The position numbers were made by a program, and so were the translations under genes. From NCBI RefSeq assembly GCF_028890115.1, contig NZ_JARCJD010000006.1, forward strand, positions 149,625-213,624: a DNA stretch of 64,000 nt, written 5' to 3'. Numbering within the stretch: the stretch's first letter is position 1; each line of letters starts with the position of its first letter. The notes under the pieces were generated by a model that was given only the letters and a program-made list of their open reading frames with translations, was not told the origin of the DNA and searched no databases. This stretch comes from Phaeobacter sp. QD34_24 (GTDB taxonomy: Bacteria; Pseudomonadota; Alphaproteobacteria; Rhodobacterales; Rhodobacteraceae). Shown here one piece after another: positions 47,870 through 57,557 of this stretch.

Positions 47870-48280
47870 CTAGGGGCTGACCGGCACCATGGTGCCCTGC
47901 AGAATGGCGATCAGCTTTTCCTCGCTGCCGGTGATGGCATGCACTTGCGAGGTCACCACCACGAGCCGCCGACCGGGCTTGATCACCGTGCCGGTGGCAC
48001 GCAGACGATCCCCGATCCCCGGCGCAAGCAGGTTGATCTTGATCTCGGCGGTCATCACCTCCTGATCATCGGGCAGCAGGCTGAGGGCTGCATATCCCGC
48101 CGCGCTGTCGCCAATGGCAAAGGTGAGCGCGGCATGGGCGGCGCCATGCTGTTGCAGGCTGGTCGGCAATAGGGGGGCCGAAATCACCACCTTGCCCGGC
48201 TCCACGCTGTCGAGGGTGGCGCCAAGGGTGGTCATCATGCTTTGGCGGTCAAAACTGTCTTTGATGCGTGTCGTTGTCAT
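47870..48280 (-). CDS. PaaI-family thioesterase
   Basis: A 136-residue single-hotdog protein. The active-site region QHGAAHAALTFAIGDSAAGY matches PaaI-type acyl-CoA thioesterases (HG/N-D pattern). Substrate not known. Convergent with folD. Confidence 0.83.
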   Translation of the reverse strand: MTTTRIKDSFDRQSMMTTLGATLDSVEPGKVVISAPLLPTSLQQHGAAHAALTFAIGDSAAGYAALSLLPDDQEVMTAEIKINLLAPGIGDRLRATGTVIKPGRRLVVVTSQVHAITGSEEKLIAILQGTMVPVSP

Positions 48281-48327
48281 GGCGTGAGCTTAGAAGCCTT
48301 CTTTCCCCTTGGGTGCAAGACGTTACG

Positions 48328-48984
48328 TCAACGCGGCATCGGGCAGGGCAGCGCGGTGGGGCCGGTCAGGATCGCCAGCGCCTGCGGTGCCATCAGCCCG
48401 GTCAGTGCCGGATCACTGCTGCGCAGGCCCCCGGTGTAGGTTCCGAATGCGGGCAGGATCAACCGGGTTTGATCCAACAGGAAAGCAGGCCGCGCGCTGC
48501 CCCGGCTGAGGCGCGCCTTGGGGTGATAGTGGCCCGAGACCTCCCCGGGTGCGGCATCGCCCCGCGCGATATGGCGAAAGGTCAGCGCGCCGATGGCGAT
48601 CTCGTCGCAAGCTTGCCCGCCAAAACCTGTGGCACCCGGGTCGTGGTTTCCCTCGATCCAGATCCAGTCCCGCGCCGCCACCATCTGGCGCAGGTCTTTG
48701 GCCTCTGGGTCAGGCAGGGCCTCGGCAGCGGCCAGATCGTCGAAACTGTCACCCAGGCATAGGATGGTGTCTGGCGCGAACTGGTCGATCAGAGTGCTGA
48801 GCCGTTGCAGCGTATCGTGGGTCTCATAGGGGGGCAGGGCGCTGCCGCCGCGCCGGAGCTGGCGTTCGGATTTGCCAAGATGCAGGTCCGACACGCACAA
48901 CAGGCGCTGCGCCGCCCACCACAGGGCACCGCTGCCCAGGGCTGTTAACCGGGTGCCTGCAAGGGTGAAGTCATAGCCGCTCAT
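48328..48984 (-). CDS. pdeM: Ligase-associated DNA damage response endonuclease PdeM
   Basis: A 218-residue calcineurin-like metallophosphoesterase. Metal motifs DLHLGK, GDSFDD, GNHDP and HYHPK are all present. Found in many proteobacteria next to the Lhr-type helicase, as here, where the frame continues upstream to an ATG at 49026 overlapping the helicase stop; the start at 48984 gives the usual MSGYDFTLAG N-terminus. Confidence 0.9.
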   Translation of the reverse strand: MSGYDFTLAGTRLTALGSGALWWAAQRLLCVSDLHLGKSERQLRRGGSALPPYETHDTLQRLSTLIDQFAPDTILCLGDSFDDLAAAEALPDPEAKDLRQMVAARDWIWIEGNHDPGATGFGGQACDEIAIGALTFRHIARGDAAPGEVSGHYHPKARLSRGSARPAFLLDQTRLILPAFGTYTGGLRSSDPALTGLMAPQALAILTGPTALPCPMPR

Positions 48985-49022
48985 GCCAAGGTGATCGCCG
49001 TATTTCCGCCCGCCTGCAAGCC

Positions 49023-51440
49023 TCATTGCGCGAGGGTTTCAAGACCCGAGGCGCGCATCAGCTCGGCCGCCTCCTGCTGCATCAGCTTTTCGGCGCCCGC
49101 GCCCTGGATCGGCACCTTGCCCATCTCCAGCAACAGCGGCGCGGCGAGGGGGCTGATCCGGGACAGGCGGCGCAGGCTGAGGCGGCCACGGATGCGTTGG
49201 GTCATCTCCTCGATCCGGGCGAAATCCACCAGCCCGCTCATGGCTTCGTCGCGGGTGATCTCCAGCAGCAGGTGATCGGGGTCATATTTGCGCAGCGTGT
49301 CATAAAGGATATCGGACGAAAACGTTGCCTGCCGCCCCGATTTGCGGTTGCCGGGGGTGTTGCGCTCGATCAGCCCGGCGATGGTGGCAGAGGCGCGAAA
49401 GGCGCGTTTCATCACCGCGTTGCCCGCCAGCCAGCGGTCCAACCCGTCGCGCAGGGCATCGCCATCCAACAGCGGCGCAGGATCTTTGACTTCGGATAGG
49501 CTCCAGATCAGCGTCGCATAATCGGTGGCGACAAATCCAAGAGGATCAAGGCCCAGCTCCTCCATCCGCTTGGTCACCAGAAGTCCCAGCGTCTGCTGCG
49601 CGTTGCGCCCGGCAAACCCGTAAAGGCAGGCATGTTCGCGCCCCTGGTGCGGGAAGGTCTCGATCAGCATCTGGCCCGCGCGCGGCAGCTCCGAGACCTC
49701 GCGCTGCAGCGCCAGCCAATCGGCGGTATGGGCGGGCAGATCGGGCCATGTGTCCTGCGCCAGAAGGTCGAGGATCCCCTGGCTCAACTGGGTGGAGGTG
49801 GCGAATTTGGTGCCGGAAAACACCGCGATCTTGGGCTTGCGGCCCTTGTCGCGGCTGACCTCCACCGTCATTTCGCGCAAGGATTCATAGCGCACGATCT
49901 GCCCGCCAATGAGGAAGGTATCGCCGGGGGTCAGGGTGGCGGCAAAGGCTTCCTCAACCTCACCCAGGGGTTTGCCGCCCCGGCTGCGCTTCATGCGCAC
50001 CTTCAGAAGGTCGGCGTCCTGGATGGTGCCGATATTCATGCGGATACGCGCGGCAGAGCGCGGATCGCGCAGCTGCCACAGCCCGTCGGGGCGCTGCAAC
50101 AGGCGCTGCCACTGATCATAGGCGCGCAGGGCATAGCCGCCGGTGGCGCAGAAGTTCAGACAGGCGTCGAACTCGGCCCGGGAAAGCTCCGAATAGGCGC
50201 CGGTGCTGGTGATCTCGGCAAAGAGTGTGTCGGCATCAAACGGCCCTGCGCAGGCGGTGATCAGGATATGTTGACACAGCACATCGCGGGGGCCCGGCGG
50301 GCGGGGATCCCCGTCAAGCCTGCCTTCCTGTACGGCCTTCAGCGCGGCTTGGCATTCGACCACCTCGAACCGGTTGGCAGGCACCAAGAGCGCCTTGGAG
50401 GGAGCGTTGTAGCGGTGATTGGCCCTACCGATCCGCTGCACCAGCCGCTTGACGTTCTTCGGCGCACCAATCTGGATCACAAGATCCACATTGCCCCAGT
50501 CGATGCCAAGATCGAGTGACCCGGTACAGACCACCGCGCGCAAGGCTTTGGTGACCATTGCCGCCTCGACCCGCGCGCGCTGTTCGCGATCGAGTGAGCC
50601 GTGGTGGATGGCGATCGGCAGGGCGTCTTCATTGGCAAGCCAGAGGTTGTGAAAGAAGATCTCGGCCTGGGCGCGGGTGTTGTGAAAGATCAGCGTGGTC
50701 TGATGGGCGCGGATCTGCTCCAGCACGGAGGGGATCGCATAGGCCGCGCCACCGCCCGCCCAGGGGGGCGCCTCGGCGGTTTCCAGCATGGCGATATCGG
50801 GGGCGGGGCCGGGGTCGGCCTGCACGATATGGCAAGGGTCGGGATGCCGGGCGAGGTAGCGGCCAATCTGTTCGGGGTCATCCACGGTGGCCGAGAGACC
50901 CACGCGACAAAGATCGGGGCAGAGGCTTTGCAGGCGCGCGAGCGCCAGCATCAGCTGATCGCCGCGCTTGCTTTCGGCCAGGGCGTGGATCTCGTCGATG
51001 ACAATGCGTTTGAGGCCTCGGAAGGTGCGTGCCGCGTCCTCGTAAGACACCATAAGCGCAAGGCTTTCCGGTGTGGTCAGCAGGATATGGGGCGGATCGG
51101 CGCGCTGGCGTTTGCGGCGCGACTGCGGCGTGTCGCCGGTGCGGTCATCGATGCAGATCGGCAGGCCCATCTCGGCAACCGGGCCGGTGAGGTTGCGCTT
51201 GATGTCCGCTGCCAAGGCTTTCAGAGGGGAGACGTAAAGCGTGTGCAGCCCCTCGTGGCCGTCGGTCGCAAGTTCGGCCAGGGTAGGCAGGAAGCCAGCC
51301 ATCGTCTTGCCGCCCCCGGTCGGGGCAATGAGCAGGGTTGAAGGATCCTGCGCACGGGCCAGCATCTCCGCCTGGTGGGGATGGATGGTCCAGCCTTTCG
51401 TTTCGAACCAGCCGGAAATCTGAGCGGGAAGGGAGGTCAT
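49023..51440 (-). CDS. Ligase-associated DEXH-box DNA helicase (Lhr-like)
   Basis: An 805-residue superfamily 2 helicase. Walker A APTGGGKT (39-46), DEIH (149-152) and the QxGRANH motif VI (RIGRANHRYN), followed by a long Lhr core extension. Predicted 3'-5' DNA helicase in damage response. Coupled to pdeM; the usual DNA ligase and exonuclease partners are not in this window. Confidence 0.93.
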   Translation of the reverse strand: MTSLPAQISGWFETKGWTIHPHQAEMLARAQDPSTLLIAPTGGGKTMAGFLPTLAELATDGHEGLHTLYVSPLKALAADIKRNLTGPVAEMGLPICIDDRTGDTPQSRRKRQRADPPHILLTTPESLALMVSYEDAARTFRGLKRIVIDEIHALAESKRGDQLMLALARLQSLCPDLCRVGLSATVDDPEQIGRYLARHPDPCHIVQADPGPAPDIAMLETAEAPPWAGGGAAYAIPSVLEQIRAHQTTLIFHNTRAQAEIFFHNLWLANEDALPIAIHHGSLDREQRARVEAAMVTKALRAVVCTGSLDLGIDWGNVDLVIQIGAPKNVKRLVQRIGRANHRYNAPSKALLVPANRFEVVECQAALKAVQEGRLDGDPRPPGPRDVLCQHILITACAGPFDADTLFAEITSTGAYSELSRAEFDACLNFCATGGYALRAYDQWQRLLQRPDGLWQLRDPRSAARIRMNIGTIQDADLLKVRMKRSRGGKPLGEVEEAFAATLTPGDTFLIGGQIVRYESLREMTVEVSRDKGRKPKIAVFSGTKFATSTQLSQGILDLLAQDTWPDLPAHTADWLALQREVSELPRAGQMLIETFPHQGREHACLYGFAGRNAQQTLGLLVTKRMEELGLDPLGFVATDYATLIWSLSEVKDPAPLLDGDALRDGLDRWLAGNAVMKRAFRASATIAGLIERNTPGNRKSGRQATFSSDILYDTLRKYDPDHLLLEITRDEAMSGLVDFARIEEMTQRIRGRLSLRRLSRISPLAAPLLLEMGKVPIQGAGAEKLMQQEAAELMRASGLETLAQ

Positions 51441-51556
51441 GGTTCGAGTTTAGAAAGAAACCTGATCCGAGGAAAAACTCTTTTGCGATTGTCCGACGGA
51501 GACGCGCCTTTGCAACGTGTGATGAATGAAGAGGTTTTCAAGACTGGAGAGAGAAG

Positions 51557-52036
51557 ATGAGCACGCTGCGCACCTGGGCCACCCCGCTGACAATCGGAAG
51601 CTTCCTGCTGATGGGGGTGACGGGGCTGTTGATGTTCTTTCATCTCGACAGCGGTTTGAACAAGGTGGTGCATGAATGGGCTGGCTGGGTCATGGTCGCC
51701 GGTGTGCCGGCGCATGTTCTGCTGAACTGGCGGGCGTTTTCCGTCTATTTCAAACGTCCGGTCGCGGTGACGATCATGGCGCTCTCCGCTGTTGTGCTGG
51801 CCGGATCCTTCGTGCCGGTGTCCGGTGGCGGCAGCCCGGTCAGGCCGGTGATGATGGCCGTGACGCAGGCCACGGTCGGGGCGGTGATCGGGGTGAGCGG
51901 CGTGCCAGAGCAGGAGGCGCTGTCGCGCCTGGGCGCGGCGGGCTTTGATGCGACATTGGAGATGCCCCTGCCGGATCTGACCGGAGGCGACAGGGAAAAG
52001 GAAATGGCAATCCTGTCGCTGCTGTTCCAAGGGTGA
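51557..52036 (+). CDS. DUF4405 membrane protein
   Basis: A 159-residue protein with three to four TM helices: LTIGSFLLMGVTGLLMFFHL, HEWAGWVMVAGVPAHVLLNW and AVTIMALSAVVLAGSFVPV. The His residues at helix ends (FFHL, VVHEW, AHVLLNW) suggest cytochrome b561-like heme ligation. A soluble C-terminal part (100-159) follows. Family role unknown. Confidence 0.8.
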   Translation: MSTLRTWATPLTIGSFLLMGVTGLLMFFHLDSGLNKVVHEWAGWVMVAGVPAHVLLNWRAFSVYFKRPVAVTIMALSAVVLAGSFVPVSGGGSPVRPVMMAVTQATVGAVIGVSGVPEQEALSRLGAAGFDATLEMPLPDLTGGDREKEMAILSLLFQG

Positions 52037-52056
52037 GATTGGGGGCGGGATCGCCC

Positions 52057-53364
52057 CTATTTCACGATCTCCTCGTCCTTGACGAACATGTTCGCCCAGG
52101 CGCGATCGATCAGATCAGGGCTCATCTGGTAGGGAATGCCCTCGAAATCGCAGATCGCCATCATCTGGTCGATCAGGAAGACCGGCTGGTAGTTGGCGTA
52201 GACATTGTCGATGGTCGGGTATTTCGTCTTCAGAAGATGCACCAAGGTTGCCTCATCCAGCGGCACGCCCTTCTTGCGGGCCACCAGGGCAAAGATCTTC
52301 AGGAAGTTCTCTTGGTCCGGTCCGTCGATCTTGATCTTGAAGAAGATCCGGCGCAGGGCGGCCTGGTCGAAGATCTCGTTCGGGTGGAAGTTGGTGGAGA
52401 AGATCACCAGCGTGTCGAACGGGACCTCGAACTTTTCGCCCGATTGCAGGGCAAGGATATCGCGCCCCTCTTCCAGCGGCACGATCCAGCGGTTGACCAG
52501 CGCCTGGGGCGGTTCGGCCTGGCGGCCAAGGTCATCGACGATGAAGATCCCGCCGGTGGATTTCAGCTGCAGCGGCGCCTGATAGGTGCGCGCCGTGGGG
52601 TTGTAGACCAGGTCCAGCATCGACAGGGACAACTCCCCGCCGGTCACCACGGTTGGGCGTTCGCATTTGACATAGCGGGTATCGAACCGGCGCGGGCGGC
52701 GCAGGGCGTTGGGGTCTTCGGCCTCTTCCTCGACCGCAGTGTGGACGATGGGGTCGTAGACGGTGATCACCTGACCGGCATATTCGATGGCGCGGGGCAC
52801 ATAGACACAATCGCCAAGCGCATCGCGAATGCCGTTGGAGATCGAGGATTTCCCGTTGCCGGGCGGGCCATACATCAGGATCGACCGGCCCGCGCTGACC
52901 GCCGGCCCCAGGTGGTCCAGCAGGCTGTCGGGCAGGATCAGGTGACCCATGGCCTGTGTAAGCTGCTGACGCGTCACCATGGTATTGCGGATCGACTGAC
53001 GCTCCACCTGCTCGCGGTAGACATCAAGCGGCACCGGCATGGCGCCATAGTATTCCGACTGGCTGAGCGCATCCAGCGCGCGCGCGCGGCCCGCATCGGT
53101 CAGCTGGTATCCCATCTCGTTGCCGCTATTGGCGTTGAGCGTGCCGGTGGCCTCCAGCAGTTTCTGTTCGCGGGCCATATCGACCAGTTCTTGCGTCACC
53201 GGGATCGGCAGGCAGATGGCCGCGGCGATATCGCTGACCAGGTTGGCGTTCTTGCGGAACATCGTTTTCAGCAAAATATCCCGCATCATCACGATGGGGA
53301 GCTGCATCTGGGCAAGGCCCCTGGGCGCTGGGGGCGCCACCACGGCACTGGTCTGCATGTTCAT
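52057..53364 (-). CDS. AAA+ ATPase of the Tad pilus locus
   Basis: A 435-residue ATPase. N-terminal winged-helix-like part (about 20-100), Walker A GPPGNGKS at 166-173, Walker B IFIVDDLG near 270, and the arginine-finger region QAALRRIFFKIKIDG. Related genes are often found beside Tad/Flp loci in alphaproteobacteria; role uncertain. A large inverted repeat lies in its leader. Confidence 0.85.
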   Translation of the reverse strand: MNMQTSAVVAPPAPRGLAQMQLPIVMMRDILLKTMFRKNANLVSDIAAAICLPIPVTQELVDMAREQKLLEATGTLNANSGNEMGYQLTDAGRARALDALSQSEYYGAMPVPLDVYREQVERQSIRNTMVTRQQLTQAMGHLILPDSLLDHLGPAVSAGRSILMYGPPGNGKSSISNGIRDALGDCVYVPRAIEYAGQVITVYDPIVHTAVEEEAEDPNALRRPRRFDTRYVKCERPTVVTGGELSLSMLDLVYNPTARTYQAPLQLKSTGGIFIVDDLGRQAEPPQALVNRWIVPLEEGRDILALQSGEKFEVPFDTLVIFSTNFHPNEIFDQAALRRIFFKIKIDGPDQENFLKIFALVARKKGVPLDEATLVHLLKTKYPTIDNVYANYQPVFLIDQMMAICDFEGIPYQMSPDLIDRAWANMFVKDEEIVK

Positions 53365-53390
53365 GTTTCGGCCTGTCTGTTCAACCTGCT

Positions 53391-53446
53391 CCCCTGCTGG
53401 CGGGTTGGCGAGCGGGGGACGCAGGGGCGTCCGCCCTGGGTGCCCG
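53391..53446. promoter_or_regulatory. Inverted repeat in the leader of the AAA+ ATPase gene
   Basis: Arms CCCCTGCTGGCGGG (53391-53404) and CCCGCCAACAGGGG (53433-53446), one mismatch that can pair as G-U in RNA, with an inner GGACGC-agg-GCGTCC hairpin. It sits 27 bases before the start codon on the transcribed strand. Confidence 0.55.
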
Positions 53447-53564
53447 CCAACAGGGGATCCACTCCGGGGTCATAGCCTATGCATCACTGTGGCAAGAGAA
53501 CGGCAATGCTGGTGCAATTCCGGGAAGGCAGGGGCGATTTTGCGCTGATTTTAGCGATCAGCCG

Positions 53565-54083
53565 TCAGTTCGGCCGGGGGCTGCCGAACAGCGCGCCAAG
53601 GATCAGGTAGATCGCCAGGGTGCCGCCGAGGCACAATCCCATGGGGAACTTGCTGCCCACATTCCAGCTGAGCCACTCGGGCGCCAGCCTGCGCAGGGGC
53701 GTGTATTTGACCAGCCTGTGGGTGACGAACCCGGCCAAGAGGTTGGCGGAGAAGATCATCATCAAGGCGGGCAGGTCGGCAAGCGCCACCAGGGGTGCTG
53801 CGGCGCCTGCGAATTTTGCATCACCCGCGCCGATCATGCCTGCGGAATAGAACAGGAAGCCCATCGTGATCCCGATGGGAAGATGCAGCAACTGCCAGCC
53901 ATAATCGGCCCAGGTCGGCATCACGAAGAGACCCACCACAATGTAGATCAGCCCAAGGCAATCGTTGATCCAGTTGGGGATACGCATGCCGCGCAGGTCG
54001 GTCAGCGCTGCCGCATAGCAGAGCGGCAGCACGAAGGGCAGGAACCATTGGGCGGCATGGACCGGGACGGCCAGGTGCACCAT
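53565..54083 (-). CDS. cpaA: Prepilin peptidase (CpaA/TadV-type)
   Basis: A 172-residue A24-type peptidase. Catalytic Asp29 (ALTDLRGMRIPNW) and Asp88 in GAGD (GMIGAGDAKF) are present, with about four TM helices. It cleaves Flp prepilins at the inner membrane. Four bases after the upstream TPR lipoprotein. Confidence 0.92.
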   Translation of the reverse strand: MVHLAVPVHAAQWFLPFVLPLCYAAALTDLRGMRIPNWINDCLGLIYIVVGLFVMPTWADYGWQLLHLPIGITMGFLFYSAGMIGAGDAKFAGAAAPLVALADLPALMMIFSANLLAGFVTHRLVKYTPLRRLAPEWLSWNVGSKFPMGLCLGGTLAIYLILGALFGSPRPN

Positions 54084-54086
54084 GGA

Positions 54087-54938
54087 TCAGCCGTTTTCAA
54101 GCGCCGCGAGCGAACGGGCGGCGGCCTCGAAATGCTGCGGATGGGTCGCCAGCGCCTCGCGCAACAGGTTCTCGCCAGTTTTCACATCACCCTGTTTCAC
54201 CGCCGACAGGGCCAAAGTGTGCAGCAGCTGCGCCCGTTCGGTCTGATCCAGCGGGATCACCGGCAGGGTGTAGTTGCGCTGCGCGCCACGGGCCAAGACC
54301 AGGTTGTTCTTGGCGGTAAAGAGCGTCGGATCCTGGCGAATGGCATCGCTGAACAGGCGCTCGGCCTCGGCAAAGCTGCCGCGCGAGAGTTTCGAATAGC
54401 CCCAGTTGTTCATCACCTTGGCGGGCTGGGTGGTCAGGCCGGTGGCGATTTCATAGAAACTGTCGGCCCGTTTCCATTCCTTGTTGGCATCCGCCACCAT
54501 CGCCTCAAGCCGGTAGCGGCGGTAGGTCTCATGGGTGGGGGGCACGGAATCCAGCGCCTCCTTGGCGCCTTTCCAGTCACCGACGCGGATCAGCGCATCC
54601 GCAAGCGAGACACGATCCTCGACCGTGGCCTCTGCATGGGCGGCGACCTTCTTCCAGGCGCCGGCGGCCTCGGTATTGCGCTTGGCGCGGATGTAAGACG
54701 CGGCCAGTCCACGCTGGAAATCGATCCGTTCAGGCGAGGATTTCAGGGATTTCTGGAAATAGCTCACCGCCTCGTTCGGGTCGGCGACCGTCATCATCAC
54801 CTCGTTGAGGTTATGCGCGTCAACGACATTGACCTCTTCAAAGGCGCGTTCAACGGTTTCCTTGCCATCGGGTTTGACGCAGGCCGACAGGGCCAGAACG
54901 CCGACAAGGCCTGTGGTCACAAGAATAAACTGGCGCAT
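54087..54938 (-). CDS. tadD: TPR lipoprotein of the Tad locus (TadD-like)
   Basis: A 283-residue lipoprotein (lipobox LSAC, Cys at about 20) with TPR-like repeats along most of its length (SYFQKSLKSSPERIDFQRGL, WGYSKLSRGSFAEAERLFS). TadD-like proteins act as pilotins/assembly lipoproteins in Tad pili. Confidence 0.82.
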   Translation of the reverse strand: MRQFILVTTGLVGVLALSACVKPDGKETVERAFEEVNVVDAHNLNEVMMTVADPNEAVSYFQKSLKSSPERIDFQRGLAASYIRAKRNTEAAGAWKKVAAHAEATVEDRVSLADALIRVGDWKGAKEALDSVPPTHETYRRYRLEAMVADANKEWKRADSFYEIATGLTTQPAKVMNNWGYSKLSRGSFAEAERLFSDAIRQDPTLFTAKNNLVLARGAQRNYTLPVIPLDQTERAQLLHTLALSAVKQGDVKTGENLLREALATHPQHFEAAARSLAALENG

Positions 54939-54985
54939 TTTATGCGTCCTTTTGCTGCTCTGCCCTATGCGACCCTTGCGCGTTC

Positions 54986-55588
54986 CTAGGGATCTTTGCC
55001 GATCCGATAGCTGCCGCCGCCTTGCCGCATCAATGTGAAGTCGCTTCGACTTTCGTTTTGCGGATCACTATGCGCGGAATTTTCAAGTTTTTCGAGAGCC
55101 CGCCGCAAATTATCCCGGATTGCGTCACTTTCGCCATTGTCCAGCGCATAGGCGCGACGCAGGATCTGCACCGCTTCGGGGGTTTTGCCCCGCTCCATCA
55201 GCACGACACCAAGGTTGTTCAGCGCCTCTGGCCAGTCGGGCGCGGCCTTGGTGGCGCGGCGCAAAAGATCTTCGGCCTGTCCCAGGCGACCCAGGCCCAG
55301 GTTGGCCGATCCCATGCTGGACAGGACTTCTGCCGTCAACCCTTGCTCCAGTGCCGCGCGGTTGAAGGCATCCAGCGCCAGTTCATATTCCCCGGCATCC
55401 ATCAGCCGGTGACCCACGATCAGGCCATCTTCGGCCTGTTTGCGAAGATCCACGCCCGGTGCCCAGGGGCTGGCAGGCGGGGCCCCGGTTCGCAAGGAAC
55501 ATGCCCCAACAACAGAGACCGCCACCAGAGCGGCAGCGGCAGTGAGAAGGCAGGGGCGGCGGCGTGCCGCCCTGCGCCGATCGGCCAT
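54986..55588 (-). CDS. TPR protein of the Tad locus
   Basis: A 200-residue protein with a basic N-terminus and lipoprotein-like signal (VVGACS, Cys at about 30). TPR units (AGEYELALDAFNRAALEQG, NLGLGRLGQAEDLLRRA, LNNLGVVLMERGKTPEAVQI). Second TadD-type gene, overlapping none; two bases after tadC. Confidence 0.82.
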   Translation of the reverse strand: MADRRRAARRRPCLLTAAAALVAVSVVGACSLRTGAPPASPWAPGVDLRKQAEDGLIVGHRLMDAGEYELALDAFNRAALEQGLTAEVLSSMGSANLGLGRLGQAEDLLRRATKAAPDWPEALNNLGVVLMERGKTPEAVQILRRAYALDNGESDAIRDNLRRALEKLENSAHSDPQNESRSDFTLMRQGGGSYRIGKDP

Positions 55589-55590
55589 GA

Positions 55591-56571
55591 TCAGTTACCC
55601 ATGTTGCCCATGTTCAAGATGCCCTGCACCGAGGGTCCGACCAGAATGATCAGCAGCGGCGGCACCGTCAGCCCCATTGTGGCAAGAGTCATTTTCACTG
55701 GCAACTTGTTTGCGGCCTCTTCGGCGCGCATCACGCGTTTGTCGCGCATCTCATCCGCATAGACCCGAAGCGCATCGGCGATCGAGGTGCCGAAGGCCTG
55801 CGACTGGATCATCACGGTGGTGAAGGAGGAGACATCCTGCACGCCGCAGCGGGTGCCCATGTCGCGCAGCACCTTTTCCTTTTCCTTACCCGCCTTCATC
55901 TCATAGGCGACCACTTCGAATTCTTCGGCCAATGCTGGGTAGGAGGCGTGCAGCTCCTTGGCGACGCGGACAATGGACTGGTACAGCGACTGGCCCGCCT
56001 CGACGCAGACCAGCATCATGTCGAGCGCGTCCGGGAAGCCCTGGGTGATCTGTTTCTTGCGCTCTTCAATGCGCCGGGTCACCCAGTATTTGGGCAGCAT
56101 GTAGCCTGCGCCGCCGGGGCCGATAATGCGCAGGGCCAACTGGCTGCTGTCATACTCGGTGCCCGCGTTCAATCCAAAGACATAGAACAGACCGGCCCCC
56201 AAGCCGATCAGGCCCAGGGCGAATTGTGCAAAGTGGAACAGGCGCACAGAATCCTTGGAGGCATAGCCTGCCTGGCGCAGCTTCAGCTCCATCGCCGACA
56301 GTTCCTCGGCGTTCTGAGGTTCCAGGAAGGAGGCGAATTTCTGCAGCTGTTCGTTGCGGCTGTTCTGACGCAGACGTTCCTTCTGCGGCTTGGGCCGGGT
56401 TTCCGGCGCCATGTTCTTTTGCAGCTTCTTCAGCGGATCCTCGGGCTGGTTCAGAAGCAGCGGAATGGCCAGAAGGATCATGAACAGCCCTGCCAGCCCA
56501 AGTGCCAGCAGCGGGCCGAAGGCGCCGAACTGATCGGTCAGAAAGCCGTTGATGTCGGACAGGATGGACAT
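55591..56571 (-). CDS. tadC: Tad inner-membrane platform protein TadC
   Basis: A 326-residue T2SS/GspF-family membrane protein with an N-terminal TM (LLALGLAGLFMILLAIPLLL), a central TM pair and a C-terminal TM (MTLATMGLTVPPLLIILVGP). The GspF motif EMRDKRVMRAEEAANKLPVK is clear. With TadB it forms the Tad platform. Confidence 0.94.
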   Translation of the reverse strand: MSILSDINGFLTDQFGAFGPLLALGLAGLFMILLAIPLLLNQPEDPLKKLQKNMAPETRPKPQKERLRQNSRNEQLQKFASFLEPQNAEELSAMELKLRQAGYASKDSVRLFHFAQFALGLIGLGAGLFYVFGLNAGTEYDSSQLALRIIGPGGAGYMLPKYWVTRRIEERKKQITQGFPDALDMMLVCVEAGQSLYQSIVRVAKELHASYPALAEEFEVVAYEMKAGKEKEKVLRDMGTRCGVQDVSSFTTVMIQSQAFGTSIADALRVYADEMRDKRVMRAEEAANKLPVKMTLATMGLTVPPLLIILVGPSVQGILNMGNMGN

Positions 56572-56583
56572 GGGGGGCGCTCC

Positions 56584-57552
56584 TCAGACCTCGATATTCG
56601 TCAGCATCTTCATCACGAAGAGGTTCACGGTCAGCATGATCCCGACCAGGAAACAGGCGGGAATGAACCAGGGATGATCGAGCACATTGTCGTAATAATT
56701 GGGATCCTTGACCAGGATGCCGGCCAGCGCCAGCAGCGGAAAGCCGGACAGGAACTTGCCCGACCACTGCGCCTCTGCGGTGATGGCCTTCACCTTGCGG
56801 AACAGGCGGAAGCGGGCGCGGATCACCTTTGCCAGACCGGCCAGGACCTCGGCCAGGTTGCCGCCCGATTGCTGTTGGATGGTGACGGCGACGGCCAGAA
56901 AGCGCAAATCCTGCATGTCCAGGCGTTCGGCCATTTCCTTCAGCGCTTCGCCCACATCGCGGCCATAGGCGGATTCATCCGCGATCATGCCCAGTTCAGA
57001 GGCCAGCGGGTCCTCGATCTCGTGCGAGACAATCTGGATCGCCGAGGAAAACGGGTGCCCGACCCGCAACGAGCGCACCAAGAGCTCCACCGCATCCGGC
57101 AGTTGTTCCTCGATCATCGACATGCGCTTGCTGGCCTTCTTGTTGACCCAGAAGAAGACCCCGCCGATGCCGATGATGACGGCCCCCAGCGCGCGCACCG
57201 GCAGCGGCGCGCTGGTGGCGACGCTGAGACCGATGAAGGCAATGACGGCAACGCCGCCCATGATCATCATCAACTGTTGTGGCGTAAAGGCGATGGCGGC
57301 CTTCTGGGCGCGGTCGGCCAGCAGCGAATAGAGCGGGATGGATTGGGTTTTCCCGTGCTGTTTCAGCTCCTTGCGCAGCTGTTCCAGCACTTCTTCGCGG
57401 GTGCTGCCCTTCTCCATCATTTCCAGACGGCGGCTGACCTTGCTGTTGAGGCTGATCGACTTGCCAAAGGCGACAAGGTAGATGCCCTCGACCAAGACGA
57501 TGACGCCGACGAAGATCAGGCCGTAAATCAGCGGTTCTGCAGGAATTTGCAT
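56584..57552 (-). CDS. tadB: Tad inner-membrane platform protein TadB
   Basis: A 322-residue GspF-family protein with TMs at the N-terminus, at about 95-140 (MIMGGVAVIAFIGLSVATSA, VIIGIGGVFFWVN) and at the C-terminus (FIPACFLVGIMLTVNLFVM). The motif VRSLRVGHPFSSAIQIVSHE is the family signature. 12 bp upstream of tadC. Confidence 0.94.
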   Translation of the reverse strand: MQIPAEPLIYGLIFVGVIVLVEGIYLVAFGKSISLNSKVSRRLEMMEKGSTREEVLEQLRKELKQHGKTQSIPLYSLLADRAQKAAIAFTPQQLMMIMGGVAVIAFIGLSVATSAPLPVRALGAVIIGIGGVFFWVNKKASKRMSMIEEQLPDAVELLVRSLRVGHPFSSAIQIVSHEIEDPLASELGMIADESAYGRDVGEALKEMAERLDMQDLRFLAVAVTIQQQSGGNLAEVLAGLAKVIRARFRLFRKVKAITAEAQWSGKFLSGFPLLALAGILVKDPNYYDNVLDHPWFIPACFLVGIMLTVNLFVMKMLTNIEV

Positions 57553-57557
57553 CGCGT

